From contig NZ_FOLQ01000001.1 in NCBI RefSeq assembly GCF_900112365.1, positions 310,001-374,000 on the forward strand: a stretch of DNA of 64,000 nucleotides, in the 5' to 3' direction. The position numbers were made by a program, and so were the translations under genes. How positions within the stretch are numbered: position 1 is the first letter of the stretch; each line of letters opens with the position of its first letter. Shown here piece by piece: positions 27,477 through 37,536 of the stretch. A model generated the notes under the pieces. It saw only the letters and a list, made by a program, of their open reading frames with translations. It was not told where the DNA came from and ran no database searches. The DNA is from Spirosoma endophyticum. Its GTDB lineage: Bacteria > Bacteroidota > Bacteroidia > Cytophagales > Spirosomataceae.

Positions 27477-27752
27477 GATGTTGTTTACTGAACTTCATTA
27501 CGGCTATGACTACTGCGCTACGATTTCCCCCTATTTGAAAATTAATTTCCTGAGCAAACAGTCGCTTGTCGATCCAGCCGTATGTGCTTGTGCTGTTGTC
27601 ATAGTTAATATTGACACGACAAAGTTGTGGTGACCTGGTTGATTCGGAAATCGATTATACACCGAAGTGTCTATTGCATCTCGTCAACTGCTGGATTTGC
27701 CTACTGAGTTGGAAGACGAATGTAATGCGTGACGTAACGCGAACGGTCCGCA
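27477..27752. other. Intergenic region with a palindrome at its left end
   Basis: No gene supported. GTAATGCG at 27722-27729 pairs with CGCATTAC at 27749-27756 around a 19-nt loop, overlapping the SGNH gene stop; no T-tract follows, so it is only a weak terminator candidate. Confidence 0.4.
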
Positions 27753-29708
27753 TTACTTCTTAATTGCCCGAATTTGCTCTTTCAGGCCTAAGGCAACGGG
27801 ATTTTTCCGGTCGATTTGCAACGATTTTTCGATGTATTTATTCGCTGCGGTCGTATTGGCGAATTTGAGGTAACCAGCCGCCAGTTGATTGCTCAGCTTG
27901 ACGTTTGTGCTATCTTTTTCAAACTGACCTTTCACCGCAATCAACTGCTGGACAAACGCTTGCAACTCGTTCAAACTGAACTGAGTTTGGTTGTGGGCAG
28001 CCGCGTAGTGCAGATACGGCATGGCTTCTTCCGGCCGATCCAGCTTGAGTAACGTAATGAACAACGGCTGAGCCGTTTCGAACGAATTCGCCAGCCGGAA
28101 TGCTTTCTTCAGGTACGTAACGGCGGCCTCATTGTCATTCCGGCTCAGGCATAATTTAGCCGCCTGAGTATAAAAAGCCGGATCATTCGGAAATTCCAGC
28201 AGAAACGCTTCGGTCACCTTCAGGGCGTTGAGCGTGTCGTTTTGTTTCAGGTAATGATCTCTTAACTGATTCATGGCATCTGGCCACGTTATCTGCTTGA
28301 CAACCAGGGCACCCGCTAATTCTTCTTCTACGGTCTTGGTTCTCTTCTCCTCGGTTGGCATGGGTACGTTGAACGGCCAGCCTTCCTTCAGGATCATCAC
28401 TTCGTAAGCCCCTTTCAGCGAGTCTACGGCGGTAATCGGCATGTGCTGCTGTAATTCAGCGAACGAAAGTTCGTGTTCACGGCCAGCCGGAAGGAGTTGC
28501 CTTTTTTTCAAGGCGTTATAAAACGCATCAGACAGCAAAGCATAGCCGTACAAATTTGGATGGACGTGTTCCAGGAGCGTTTCCTGACCTAAAATGCCGT
28601 GTGGCGAATGTTCATCAAACGTGTGTTTCGTATCCACTAACGTAACGCCAGGGTATTTGGTCGCTACGTCCTGAATGAGTTGATTCACGGCTTCCGGTGC
28701 CCGAAACCGCAACATATCCAGTTCTTTAGCCTGTGTATAGGCTTTTTTTGCTTCGGCAAAATTACCCGCTGCATACGCCCGATTGGCCAACTCGTACCTG
28801 GCCTGAGCCGATGTTGCGCCATTCCCCGGAGCACTGATAAATGGCTTCAGGTCCTTTTCGTTACTAACCAGATTACTGATCAGTACAGGAATCTTTTTTT
28901 GGCTCAGTACCTGGCAAATATCGTTCAGGTTGGTTTTGAACTGGTCAATTCCGGCCTGGTACACGTCCGATTCATAGGCTATCTGCTGGTCAGCGGCCAT
29001 CCGTTTCATCAGGTTCTCACGCAAATCATTGTTGTCGCCGGAGAGGGTTTTCCGAATGCCGGATACAGCAGCATTGATCAACTGGATCAGGCGGAATTCG
29101 CGGAGCCTGATCACCAGCCGCATCAACGACGGATTGTGCGCGAACGAACTGGTGGACCCTACGCCCAGGGCACCATAATACTCATTGTGTCCCGTGTAGA
29201 TCAACACAGCATCGGCCTGATAATCAACCAATTCTTTAGCAAATCCATAGACCGTATACGTATTAACGGCTGTCAGGGCCAGGTTTATGATCTCAGTATC
29301 TTTGTCAGGAAATTCATGCAACAACCGGTATTGCAACCATCGATGAAACGAACCATTGTGCATATACGGATAGCCAATTGTGGTTGACTCACCGAGCACA
29401 AAAATCCGGAGGGTACCTGCCGCTTTTTGCTTCAAAAACGGCTCAAAATTACCGATCGTCGCATTTTCGGTTTCCGTAAAATACCGCTCCGATGCGTGCT
29501 GATTCATCACCCAATACCCCTTGTGCTGAGGGTCTTCCACGAACAGACTCAGGTCGTGGCCGTATCCGAACAGCCTGAGCAAACCTTCCACCAGCACCAG
29601 CACGAGGAACGGCAACAGCACCGCTATTCCCTTAAATAGCCACAACCGCTTTCTATTCGGGGGAATGCGGTTGGTAATTTCCGGAGAATCTGGTGCTGTC
29701 TGCTTCAT
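27753..29708 (-). CDS. Membrane-anchored SGNH hydrolase with C-terminal TPR
   Basis: A 651-residue protein from the ATG at 29708; an in-frame GTG at 29729 adds seven residues. An N-terminal helix (FKGIAVLLPFLVLVLVEGLL) holds it in the membrane. SGNH blocks follow (numbering from the GTG): Ser115 in LGESTTIG, Asn182 in GHNEYYG, and a His in EHVHPNLYG. Several TPR-like repeats occupy the C-terminal third (AAYLKKAF... and AAGYLKFANTTAANKYIEKS). Such enzymes hydrolyse esters or de-acetylate polymers outside the membrane; the substrate is unknown. It follows SusD but beyond a strong hairpin, so it may be a separate unit. Confidence 0.83.
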   Translation of the reverse strand: MKQTAPDSPEITNRIPPNRKRLWLFKGIAVLLPFLVLVLVEGLLRLFGYGHDLSLFVEDPQHKGYWVMNQHASERYFTETENATIGNFEPFLKQKAAGTLRIFVLGESTTIGYPYMHNGSFHRWLQYRLLHEFPDKDTEIINLALTAVNTYTVYGFAKELVDYQADAVLIYTGHNEYYGALGVGSTSSFAHNPSLMRLVIRLREFRLIQLINAAVSGIRKTLSGDNNDLRENLMKRMAADQQIAYESDVYQAGIDQFKTNLNDICQVLSQKKIPVLISNLVSNEKDLKPFISAPGNGATSAQARYELANRAYAAGNFAEAKKAYTQAKELDMLRFRAPEAVNQLIQDVATKYPGVTLVDTKHTFDEHSPHGILGQETLLEHVHPNLYGYALLSDAFYNALKKRQLLPAGREHELSFAELQQHMPITAVDSLKGAYEVMILKEGWPFNVPMPTEEKRTKTVEEELAGALVVKQITWPDAMNQLRDHYLKQNDTLNALKVTEAFLLEFPNDPAFYTQAAKLCLSRNDNEAAVTYLKKAFRLANSFETAQPLFITLLKLDRPEEAMPYLHYAAAHNQTQFSLNELQAFVQQLIAVKGQFEKDSTNVKLSNQLAAGYLKFANTTAANKYIEKSLQIDRKNPVALGLKEQIRAIKK

Positions 29709-29760
29709 AGGCAATAACCAAAGTATCACATATTCCTTAGCTACTTTTAGGATAAAGAGA

Positions 29761-29790
29761 ACTTCCCGAAAGGTTGGACTTTCGGGAAGT
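29761..29790 (-). terminator. Hairpin after SusD-like gene
   Basis: ACTTCCCGAAAG at 29761-29772 pairs perfectly with CTTTCGGGAAGT at 29779-29790, loop GTTGGA. It lies 13 bp after the SusD stop, with a modest T-rich tail on the minus strand (TTCTCTTTATCC). Probable end of the SusC/SusD transcript. Confidence 0.75.
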
Positions 29791-29803
29791 TGACAAGATC
29801 AAA

Positions 29804-31534
29804 TCAATACCCCGGATTCTGCTTCATGCTGGCGTTAGCCGTAATCTCGTTGATCGGAATGGGCTGGGCATAGTCCGTTGCTGGATCAAACTGAATGGTA
29901 CCGCCCCGGATCTTCTGGTAATAAGCGGCTTCCTGAGGGCCGATTTTCCATCGGCAAACATCGAACCACCAGTTGAATTCACCAAAAAATTCTGCCCATC
30001 GTTCGTAGCGGAGCGGGTTATTTTTCAGCCCATCATCCGGTGCTTTGGTCACGTCGGTCAAACTTTTGTAATCAACGGCCGAGGGCGTATCAGCGGGAAG
30101 GCTATAGGCGCGCCGGTGCACTTTGTTGATGTACTCCAGTGCCATTGCGTTATCGCCGGTATGCGTCAGGGTTTCGGCGTAAAGCAGGTAAATATCGGCC
30201 ATTCGCAGCCAGAGTATGTTAGCCCCGTTGGACCGGTTTACTTCCAGTTCCGTGCCCGCCAGATTGATATATTTCCGGAAACTCCAGGCCTCCATATCGA
30301 TCTCCGTTACGTCCAGATAATGCGATATGGGCTTTTTCGCGCCAGCCACCACCATTGAGTCGACATAAGGCTGTAGACAGGCCACCCACAGCCGGGGGTC
30401 AACGGTTTTGTTTGCCCGGGCCGCCACGGATTTAGCAATGTATGACTGGTCAACATTGGCAATGTTGGCGGATGTTGTGCCCTGCGGAAAATAATGGCCC
30501 TGATTGAAGCCAAACCGGGCAATGTTCTTAGCGTGCGGAAACACGTTCGACCAGGCCGACGCGATGGGTGTGCCCGTGGGGCCGACGTAGGATGGGGCAA
30601 TCAAGGTCCCGATCATAGACCCCATCGACAAATCGACGCCACCGTACGTTAAATCGACGTTCAGATTGAGCTCGACAACCGACTCTGAATTGAACTCGTT
30701 CTGACCGTTGAACATGTTTTTGTACACGTCGAACGAAACCAGCGATTTTCCGCTGCTGGCAATCACGTTGCTCAGGTACGTTTTGGCATTCGCCCAATCC
30801 TGGGTAAACACGTAGACTTTGCCCAGGAAGCCTTTCACACCCCAGCCCGTCACTTTATGCTTATCGGTAGCCGCTGTCCAGGTTTGGGTACCCAGCAGGG
30901 TTTCGGCGGCTTTCAGATCAGCAATGATAAAATCCCAGTTTTGTTTTACCGTCGCGCGGGGCACCTGGGTTGCAGCCAGGTTGTCGGCCACGGCTGTGAC
31001 AATGGGCACACCCATTTTATCGCCACCCGCACCATCTACAATAAATGTCTCGCCCCAGAACGTAGTCAGGTAGTAATAATACCAGGCGCGTAGGTAAAGG
31101 GCCTGTCCTTTAATCAGGTTTACAGAGACGAGGTCTGTAGCCGAGGCTGTTTTACTAACCCGTTCAACGCCAGCCAGTAACGTATTGCACCGTTGCACAC
31201 CTCGCCATAAATCGGGCCAGATCTGGAGTAAAAAAGCGTCGCTGGGCAGAGCGTTATTCTGGCCCATCTGAATCCAGTTCGGCGACCCCTGCCAGCTCAA
31301 ATCGGTCGTATGATCCCACAGATACGTACTGTAGGGGCCAATCGCCCGCCCAAATATGCCCGTAGCATGCTGCGTTCCGTAAACACCTGTGAGGAGCTGT
31401 TCGAGATCGGATACGGTAGCGGGATAGCTACTCGTCGAAATAGCCGTCGGGTTATCGACATCAACGAAACTATCTTTACAGGAGGCAAAGCTCACCAACA
31501 AAGCAAATAGCGATAATTTTAAGAATATGTTCAT
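29804..31534 (-). CDS. SusD/RagB family nutrient-binding lipoprotein
   Basis: A 576-residue surface lipoprotein. The lipobox is FASC (Cys20) and early segments VDVDNPTAISTSSYP and LEQLLTGVYG are typical of SusD. The central TPR-like helices (IKGQALYLRAWYYYYL) and the C-terminal WLRMADIYLLYAETL and RRERWAEF-like segment (LRYERWAEFFGEFNWW) match the family. It caps the SusC channel and presents the substrate. The gene is 20 bp downstream of SusC, so co-transcribed. No glycoside hydrolase or peptidase is adjacent, so the nutrient is unclear. Confidence 0.95.
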   Translation of the reverse strand: MNIFLKLSLFALLVSFASCKDSFVDVDNPTAISTSSYPATVSDLEQLLTGVYGTQHATGIFGRAIGPYSTYLWDHTTDLSWQGSPNWIQMGQNNALPSDAFLLQIWPDLWRGVQRCNTLLAGVERVSKTASATDLVSVNLIKGQALYLRAWYYYYLTTFWGETFIVDGAGGDKMGVPIVTAVADNLAATQVPRATVKQNWDFIIADLKAAETLLGTQTWTAATDKHKVTGWGVKGFLGKVYVFTQDWANAKTYLSNVIASSGKSLVSFDVYKNMFNGQNEFNSESVVELNLNVDLTYGGVDLSMGSMIGTLIAPSYVGPTGTPIASAWSNVFPHAKNIARFGFNQGHYFPQGTTSANIANVDQSYIAKSVAARANKTVDPRLWVACLQPYVDSMVVAGAKKPISHYLDVTEIDMEAWSFRKYINLAGTELEVNRSNGANILWLRMADIYLLYAETLTHTGDNAMALEYINKVHRRAYSLPADTPSAVDYKSLTDVTKAPDDGLKNNPLRYERWAEFFGEFNWWFDVCRWKIGPQEAAYYQKIRGGTIQFDPATDYAQPIPINEITANASMKQNPGY

Positions 31535-31554
31535 GATCGGAATAGCGTTGGAGG

Positions 31555-34500
31555 TTAGAAACTCAGGTTGATGCCCGCTGAAAGTAGCATTGTGCGTGGA
31601 TAGGAATAGATAGTGTCAATTCCCCGGGCCGTCGTCCCGTTTCGTCCCAGCACCTCCGGATCAAGCCCTTTGTATTTGGTAAAGGTGAGTAGGTTCTGTC
31701 CCTGCACGTAGATTTTCAAATCCGAGATTTTCAGGGACTTCATGAGCGAATTGGGAATGGTATAGCCGATCTGCAAATTCCTCAGTTTCAGGAATGAACC
31801 ATCTTCCACGAAGTAGTCGGAAACACGGCCGTAGTTGGCATTCGGGTCCCGCGAAAACACACCCGCTGCACTTGTCGAACCCACTCGAGGCTGATCCGTC
31901 AAGCCATTTCCGTTAAAGAAGGAAGAATTAAATATATCCCTCGTGGTGGTGTAATCTCCATACATGAACTGGGTGAAGTATTTGTTGCCGTTGTACACAT
32001 CTACTCCCTGAACACCCTGAAACAGCGCCGTTAAGTCCAGTCCTTTCCAACCCAGATTTAACGTAAACCCATAGGTCATTTTGGGCCAGGGGTTGCCAAT
32101 AAATGTTTTGTCAGCAATGGTAATACGTCCGTCTCCATTCACATCTCTGAATTTCAGATCACCCGCTGCGGTACCGGCATTCTGGTAATAAACGCTGGTT
32201 GATCCGGCGGCTTTCTGTGCCTGCTCGTTTAACGTAGTGACGTCGGCATTCGACTGAAAAATATCCTCCACCTGATAGCCATAAAACTGACTCAACGGGT
32301 GGCCGACTTCGGTACGGGCTGCGTTTCCGTCGAGGTCCTGTCCGGCCGCGCCATCGGTGATCGGGTTGTTGTTCACCCCATCCAACTGTTTCACCAGGTT
32401 GCGGTTGAAGGACGCGTTTGCCGTAATGCCGTAGGTGAAGGCGCCCGTTTTACCCCGATAATCTACCGCCAGTTCAAGTCCTTTGTTGCTCATTTGACCA
32501 ATGTTGGTATACACCGCTGAAGCCCCAAAACCCGCCGACAACGCCACCGGAACCTGATAAATCATGCCCTGGGTCTGGCGGCTATACCAGTCGACCGTGA
32601 TATTCAATGCATTTTTCAACAGCCCGATATCCAGCCCGATATCCGTTTGAAGAACCGACTCCCATTTGATGTTCTGATTGGCTAACTGAGCCGTCAGCGC
32701 GTAGCCTTTGGCACGACTGCCGTCGGCTAATCCCTGGCTGTTTGTCCCGTTCGTTCCGCCGTAGGAAGGCAGATACGTGTACTGAGGAATGTTACTGGTA
32801 CTACCCAGTTTCCCGTAACTGGCCCTTAGTTTGAGGTTTGACAGGAAAGTAACATTATCCCGAACGAAGGCCTCCTCGTTCAGTTTCCAGCCAATGGAAG
32901 CCGAGGGAAAAACCCCAAATTTGTTCGTCGGGCCAAAGCGATCCGAGCCGTCCCGGCGGATGGTCGCCGTCAGCAGATACTTGCTCGCGTAGGTATAGTT
33001 GATCCGCCCGAACTGGGAAAGAATTCGCGTTTGCGGCAGTTCCCCCCCGCTCGCTACGTAGCTGCTGGGGTTGGTGGCTAAACCTAAGTTATAGGTAACG
33101 TAAGGAAAACCCTGCGCCGAGGCACTCAACGAACTCAGGTCTGATTTATAGGATTCGTAACCAGCCAGGGCTTTAAATTCGTGCTGCCCAATGGTTTTGG
33201 CATACGTTAACACGAAGTTGGCCGTCAGGTTACGCTGGTTATTAATATCCCGGCTCAGGGCTGCCACCCGGTTGGCAACGATGCCGTAATCATAGGCTTC
33301 GTTAAATTTGTAGTTCTTGACATTGTAGATCGAAGCACCGAACGTAGTCCGGAAATTCAGACCGGGAATGATTTCCCAATCGGCGTATACGTTGCCTTCC
33401 AGCGCATAGGTCTGATTCAACTGGTGATTCTGATATTCCTGGGCAACCAGGTTGGGTCCACCAAAGTAGTTGCCTGTTTTGGCCCAGCCACCATAGATAT
33501 TTGTCGGGTCGTAGATAGGCACGACCGGCGCTGACCGAAAGGGCAACGTAGTAGAGACCACCGGATTGGTGCCGGTCATCCAGGCATAAAGGGTTTCCCC
33601 TACCCGGATCTTTTTGTTCAGTTTGAAATCAGCATTGGATCGAAGCCCGTAGCGTTCAAAATAGTTATCGATGAACGTACCGCCTTCTTTCTGATAGTTG
33701 GCCGACAGGTAGTAATTGCTTTTTGCCGAAGTCCCTGATAATGAGAGCGAATAACTCTGTTCTATACCATTTCCATACAAATCTTTTACCCAATCGTTAT
33801 CGGGCAATTTTGCGGGATCACCCCAACTGTTGGTTGCCACCCCGAAAGCCGTTTTCGCGGTATAATAGTCGTCGGTATTCAGAAGTTTGTATTGATTAAG
33901 GGGTTTCCGAACGCCGTAATACGCATTGAAATTAATGCTCATCTTGTCCATCGTAGTACCGCGTTTCGTTGTCACCAGGACAACCCCACCGGCGGCCTGA
34001 GCGCCATAAATAGCGGCAGCACTGGCATCTTTCAAAATCTCGATGGATTCTACATCCTGCAGGTTGAAGTTGTTGCCCGACGACATCCGGATGCCGTCAA
34101 CAATGTACAGCGGAGACATACCCCCAATGGAGCCGACGCCCCGGATCACAATATCCGAACTGGCCCCCGGCGAACCATCATTGCGGGTTACCTGAACCCC
34201 GGCAGCCCGCCCCTGCAAGGCTTCGTTAATACTACGTACCGGCAAGCTCTTTACTTCTTCCGCCTTTACGGACGAAATTGACCCCGTCAGATCCGACCGT
34301 TTTTGCGTACCATAACCTACCACGATCACTTCATTGAGGTTTTTGGTATCGGTCGCTAATCGTACGTCCAGTTCACTACGGTCACCCACCGTAACTTCCT
34401 GACTCATGTAACCGACAAAGCTGAATACCAAGGTGGCATCGCCGGTGAGCAAGGTCATTTTGTATTGGCCGTTGGCATCGGTGGTGGTGCCACGCGTCGT

Positions 34501-34989
34501 TCCTTTTACAATAATACTCACGCCAGGCAGCCTGGCGCCTGCTTCATCAGACACACTTCCTGATACGGCGCGGTCGTTGACGGCCTCCTCATTGGTGGGC
34601 GGAAGCACGTCAATCCCCTTCGGAGTGGCCTCCTGATTCAGGATGATCTGCCGACCTTTCACGTAGTACGCTACATTAAGCGGTTGCAGCAGGTTGTCCA
34701 GAATCTCACCCAGCCGCTGGTTCGTGGCGTTTAACGATACATGGTTTTTCAACTGCACAAGCGCCGACCGGTAGGCAAACCGGACGTCGGCTTGTTTTCC
34801 CAGTTGGTTAAGCAGCGATTTTATGGTCAAATTATCGGCCCGCAGGGTAACGCGCTGATCCATAACTTGCTGTGCTTCAACCGGGCGGGCCGTAGCCAGA
34901 CCGGCGATAATAGCCGCTAGTAGTAACTGATAGACAGTAAATTTCATAAGGCTACACAACAGACTAAGCGGTTGTCGAAGTTCTTTCAT
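31555..34989 (-). CDS. SusC/RagA TonB-dependent transporter with STN signalling domain
   Basis: A 1144-residue outer-membrane transporter from the ATG at 34989 (the frame runs on to 35106, but the signal peptide starts at MKELRQPLSLLC or the next Met). Order: signal peptide (to about residue 40), STN domain (VTLRADNLTIKSLLNQLG...), carboxypeptidase-like domain (VSGSVSDEAGARLPGVSII), plug (NEVIVVGYGTQKR; YIVDGIR), long barrel ending GINLSF. The STN domain sits where it can touch FecR, so the protein is a transducer for the FecR/sigma pair upstream. It pairs with the SusD-like lipoprotein downstream. Confidence 0.96.
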   Translation of the reverse strand: MKELRQPLSLLCSLMKFTVYQLLLAAIIAGLATARPVEAQQVMDQRVTLRADNLTIKSLLNQLGKQADVRFAYRSALVQLKNHVSLNATNQRLGEILDNLLQPLNVAYYVKGRQIILNQEATPKGIDVLPPTNEEAVNDRAVSGSVSDEAGARLPGVSIIVKGTTRGTTTDANGQYKMTLLTGDATLVFSFVGYMSQEVTVGDRSELDVRLATDTKNLNEVIVVGYGTQKRSDLTGSISSVKAEEVKSLPVRSINEALQGRAAGVQVTRNDGSPGASSDIVIRGVGSIGGMSPLYIVDGIRMSSGNNFNLQDVESIEILKDASAAAIYGAQAAGGVVLVTTKRGTTMDKMSINFNAYYGVRKPLNQYKLLNTDDYYTAKTAFGVATNSWGDPAKLPDNDWVKDLYGNGIEQSYSLSLSGTSAKSNYYLSANYQKEGGTFIDNYFERYGLRSNADFKLNKKIRVGETLYAWMTGTNPVVSTTLPFRSAPVVPIYDPTNIYGGWAKTGNYFGGPNLVAQEYQNHQLNQTYALEGNVYADWEIIPGLNFRTTFGASIYNVKNYKFNEAYDYGIVANRVAALSRDINNQRNLTANFVLTYAKTIGQHEFKALAGYESYKSDLSSLSASAQGFPYVTYNLGLATNPSSYVASGGELPQTRILSQFGRINYTYASKYLLTATIRRDGSDRFGPTNKFGVFPSASIGWKLNEEAFVRDNVTFLSNLKLRASYGKLGSTSNIPQYTYLPSYGGTNGTNSQGLADGSRAKGYALTAQLANQNIKWESVLQTDIGLDIGLLKNALNITVDWYSRQTQGMIYQVPVALSAGFGASAVYTNIGQMSNKGLELAVDYRGKTGAFTYGITANASFNRNLVKQLDGVNNNPITDGAAGQDLDGNAARTEVGHPLSQFYGYQVEDIFQSNADVTTLNEQAQKAAGSTSVYYQNAGTAAGDLKFRDVNGDGRITIADKTFIGNPWPKMTYGFTLNLGWKGLDLTALFQGVQGVDVYNGNKYFTQFMYGDYTTTRDIFNSSFFNGNGLTDQPRVGSTSAAGVFSRDPNANYGRVSDYFVEDGSFLKLRNLQIGYTIPNSLMKSLKISDLKIYVQGQNLLTFTKYKGLDPEVLGRNGTTARGIDTIYSYPRTMLLSAGINLSF

Positions 34990-35185
34990 ACTTTTGCTTG
35001 TTTTTTGGCTATTTACGATTAGGAATGGGCAAAGAACCCCCAACCTCATCCATGATGAGGGTCGCAAGAAGGGTGTACTTGGAGTCAGTGATGCCGGAAT
35101 CATCACTGGCTTTTTTTGTAAAAAATGGACTAATGCTTCATAGGCAATACGTAATAGGGTAAAGATTTCAGACTATTTACAGCAA

Positions 35186-36307
35186 TTACTTACAACCTTT
35201 ACTGTTGATGACAATCTGGCCATCCAGCACTTCGTAGGACGCACCAATGGTTTGACAAACGACATCCAGCCGCTCAAGCAGACTTTCGTTGGTAAATGTG
35301 AGGTTCACCAGGCAAGCCGACAAATCATCGTCATTGTAAAGAAGTTTTACGCCATACGTTTGTTCGATGGTCGCGAAGACTTTGCCAACAGGAGCGTCCT
35401 CAAATACCTGCTCCCGGCTGACCGTTTCGGGCATGATGGCTGCTGGTTTCTCGACCAGTGCCTTCATCAGTTGATGATCCCCCAGATTGTAGATCATTTG
35501 CTGATTCGGGGTCAAAATGACGCCCTGAATCCGGCGCAAACCCGACTGTTGGGCTTTTTCAAAATCCTGTTGGGTATACACCGAGACCCGTCCAGTACGT
35601 ACGGTTACGATTACATTCTTTTCGCTTTCAAAAGCACGCACCAGAAAAGTGGTCCCCAATACTTTCGTGACGGTTTGGTTGGCATAGATCAGGAAAGGCT
35701 TCGCCGGATTTTTCACTACGTCGAAGAAGGCTTCCCCATCCAGGTATACGACCCGGGTAGTGGCCTTGAACTGAGCCGGGTAGCTCAATCGGCTTTTGGG
35801 TCGCAGGGTTACGGCGCTCCCATCGGATAGTAAGATATTGACAACATGATCGCTGGTATTGACCGTTTCCTGAAGCGAAACCTGGGCCGTCTTCGTTAGA
35901 TGAGTATACGATTCAGCGGCCACCCGTCGATTGACATTCCCATAACGCCAGAGACCAAAACCAAGCAGGATGATCACAGCCGCAACGGAAGCCCATCGCC
36001 ACGGCGAAATGCGTTGACCCAATGGTATACTGGGCGTGTCGGCTGCTTCAGCCTCCCGGCGTTCTGCCGCATTCCTGACTAATCGACGCAGCTCGCTCGT
36101 TAGTCGCGCGTCGGTAGCGTCATCCTGGTAGTGGTCGTTCAGTGCCCGCACCAGCTCCTGCGCCTGGCGAACGACATGAACCCGATCCGGATTTTGCGTT
36201 AGCCACTGCTCCCAAAAAGCGGTTGCCTCGGGTGACGTGCCGGCTGTCCACTGGCGAAATGATTCGTCGAACAGAAAATCGTCGGTCTTATACGTCTTGT
36301 AATCCAT
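35186..36307 (-). CDS. FecR-type anti-sigma factor
   Basis: A 373-residue single-pass inner-membrane protein. The cytoplasmic N-terminus (1-100) binds the sigma factor; the membrane helix is at about 104-120 (WASVAAVIILLGFGLW); the periplasmic FecR domain is about 145-245 (VVNILLSDGSAVTLRPKS; EAFFDVVKNPAKPFLIY), and the STN-contact domain about 310-373. It sits between the sigma gene (99 bp upstream) and SusC, giving the usual sigma/anti-sigma/transducer order. It signals substrate binding at SusC to the sigma factor. Confidence 0.95.
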   Translation of the reverse strand: MDYKTYKTDDFLFDESFRQWTAGTSPEATAFWEQWLTQNPDRVHVVRQAQELVRALNDHYQDDATDARLTSELRRLVRNAAERREAEAADTPSIPLGQRISPWRWASVAAVIILLGFGLWRYGNVNRRVAAESYTHLTKTAQVSLQETVNTSDHVVNILLSDGSAVTLRPKSRLSYPAQFKATTRVVYLDGEAFFDVVKNPAKPFLIYANQTVTKVLGTTFLVRAFESEKNVIVTVRTGRVSVYTQQDFEKAQQSGLRRIQGVILTPNQQMIYNLGDHQLMKALVEKPAAIMPETVSREQVFEDAPVGKVFATIEQTYGVKLLYNDDDLSACLVNLTFTNESLLERLDVVCQTIGASYEVLDGQIVINSKGCK

Positions 36308-36406
36308 GTCGGAGCAAATAGTACAGGTAGCTTCTGTTTCTATAGTGCTCTTTCCCGCCGTACAATACTCAGGAAATTGTAAAAATATTTTCGCCTAGAA
36401 TGCAAT

Positions 36407-37027
36407 TTAGCAGGATGACACGTTGGAGAGAGCCACTAGCAGCAGCGACATGAGCAAATCCGGCGACCATTGGCTTCGAAGTTCTTTAAACGTCCGGTAA
36501 AGCAAATTGGCTACACTCTGCCGTTCCATGCCCAGTATCTGCGCGATTTCGTGATTCTCCAGATTCTGGTAAAACCGCAGATACAGCACTTCCTGTTGAC
36601 GTTTGGTCAGGCCAGCCATTAATTGATGCAGCAAGCGCTCCTGTTCCGTATGTAGCTCATTATTAATTATTTCCTCTTCAATCGAATCCGAAAAAGGCAG
36701 GCTAACCGATTCGAATTCATCGATATGAATCGGTGATTGATGCCCCCGTACTTTCAATAATTTATAACGTAGTGCTTTTAACAGGTATGTTTTAACGAAA
36801 ACGGCATTGCCAATTGTCGCCCGGTGATCCCAAATCTCCAGAAACAGATCCTGAATGGTATCCCAGACCAACTCAGCGTCGGTCGTTAACCGTAGACCGT
36901 AATTATAGAGGCCTGGATAATGTACGCGTGCCAGTTCACCCAAAGCCCGTTCGTCTCCGGCTTTGAAGCGTTGCCATAGCTCCTGATGAGCCAGATTTCT
37001 ATAATCAGTTGACGTAAACCGTTCCAA
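36407..37027 (-). CDS. ECF sigma factor (FecI-like)
   Basis: A 206-residue RNA polymerase sigma-70 factor. Region 2 is at about 35-100 (GLYNYGLRLTTDAELVWDTI) and region 4 at about 140-195 (LTKRQQEVLYLRFYQNLENH, helix-turn-helix ILGMERQSVANLLYRTFKEL). The frame opens with TTG at 37027 and has no ATG near the start, so TTG is probable. It heads the sigma/FecR/SusC/SusD locus and probably drives that locus when FecR releases it. Confidence 0.92.
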   Translation of the reverse strand: MERFTSTDYRNLAHQELWQRFKAGDERALGELARVHYPGLYNYGLRLTTDAELVWDTIQDLFLEIWDHRATIGNAVFVKTYLLKALRYKLLKVRGHQSPIHIDEFESVSLPFSDSIEEEIINNELHTEQERLLHQLMAGLTKRQQEVLYLRFYQNLENHEIAQILGMERQSVANLLYRTFKELRSQWSPDLLMSLLLVALSNVSSC

Positions 37028-37536
37028 AGATGTAATAGCCTTAGTGCACTAACACCAAAGATGTCAGGTATACTATTATATTGATCAAAGGTTATATTTT
37101 TTTAATTAGAATGAAATTGGTGGCAACAATGAGTAGCCACGCGCATAAGTCTTCGTGAAAACATGCGCCTTATTTACACGTTTCTTTGAAGAAAATTCGG
37201 CGTATCAATTTTTGGCATTAGATCAACAATAAGGTATCAAATTGATTGTCTCAGGCATACTAAGAGGTGTATTCATTTAAACCAGTTGCCTCTGTGACTT
37301 GGTACTATTTTTTATTGTCTAATCAGCGTATCACACCCCTACACAAGCGTGTATCCATATGATAATAAATCAATAAAAACTTAATGATACCATTAAATTC
37401 ATCATACATTTAGTGAATAATAAACTTATTTAAAAAGGGTTAATTCAATCTAATTTAGTATAGCATGGCGAAACAACCAAAAACAAAAAGATGGTTAAAT
37501 TAAAAGTTTCGGTTACATCATAATCAGACTTCGGCT
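37028..37536. other. AT-rich intergenic region
   Basis: About 500 bp of clearly AT-richer DNA between divergent genes. The part nearest 37500 has poly-A/T runs and only tiny frames (for example 12 codons at 37465-37503, MAKQPKTKRWLN). No RNA gene or repeat is visible. It holds promoters of the sigma factor and of the unknown coiled-coil gene. Confidence 0.5.

Noticed and set aside
28680..29387. 235-codon plus-strand frame within the SGNH gene
   Set aside because: Antisense to a gene with intact SGNH motifs; no start context or domain.
37465..37503. 12-codon frame before the coiled-coil gene
   Set aside because: Too short and AT-rich; no support beyond chance.
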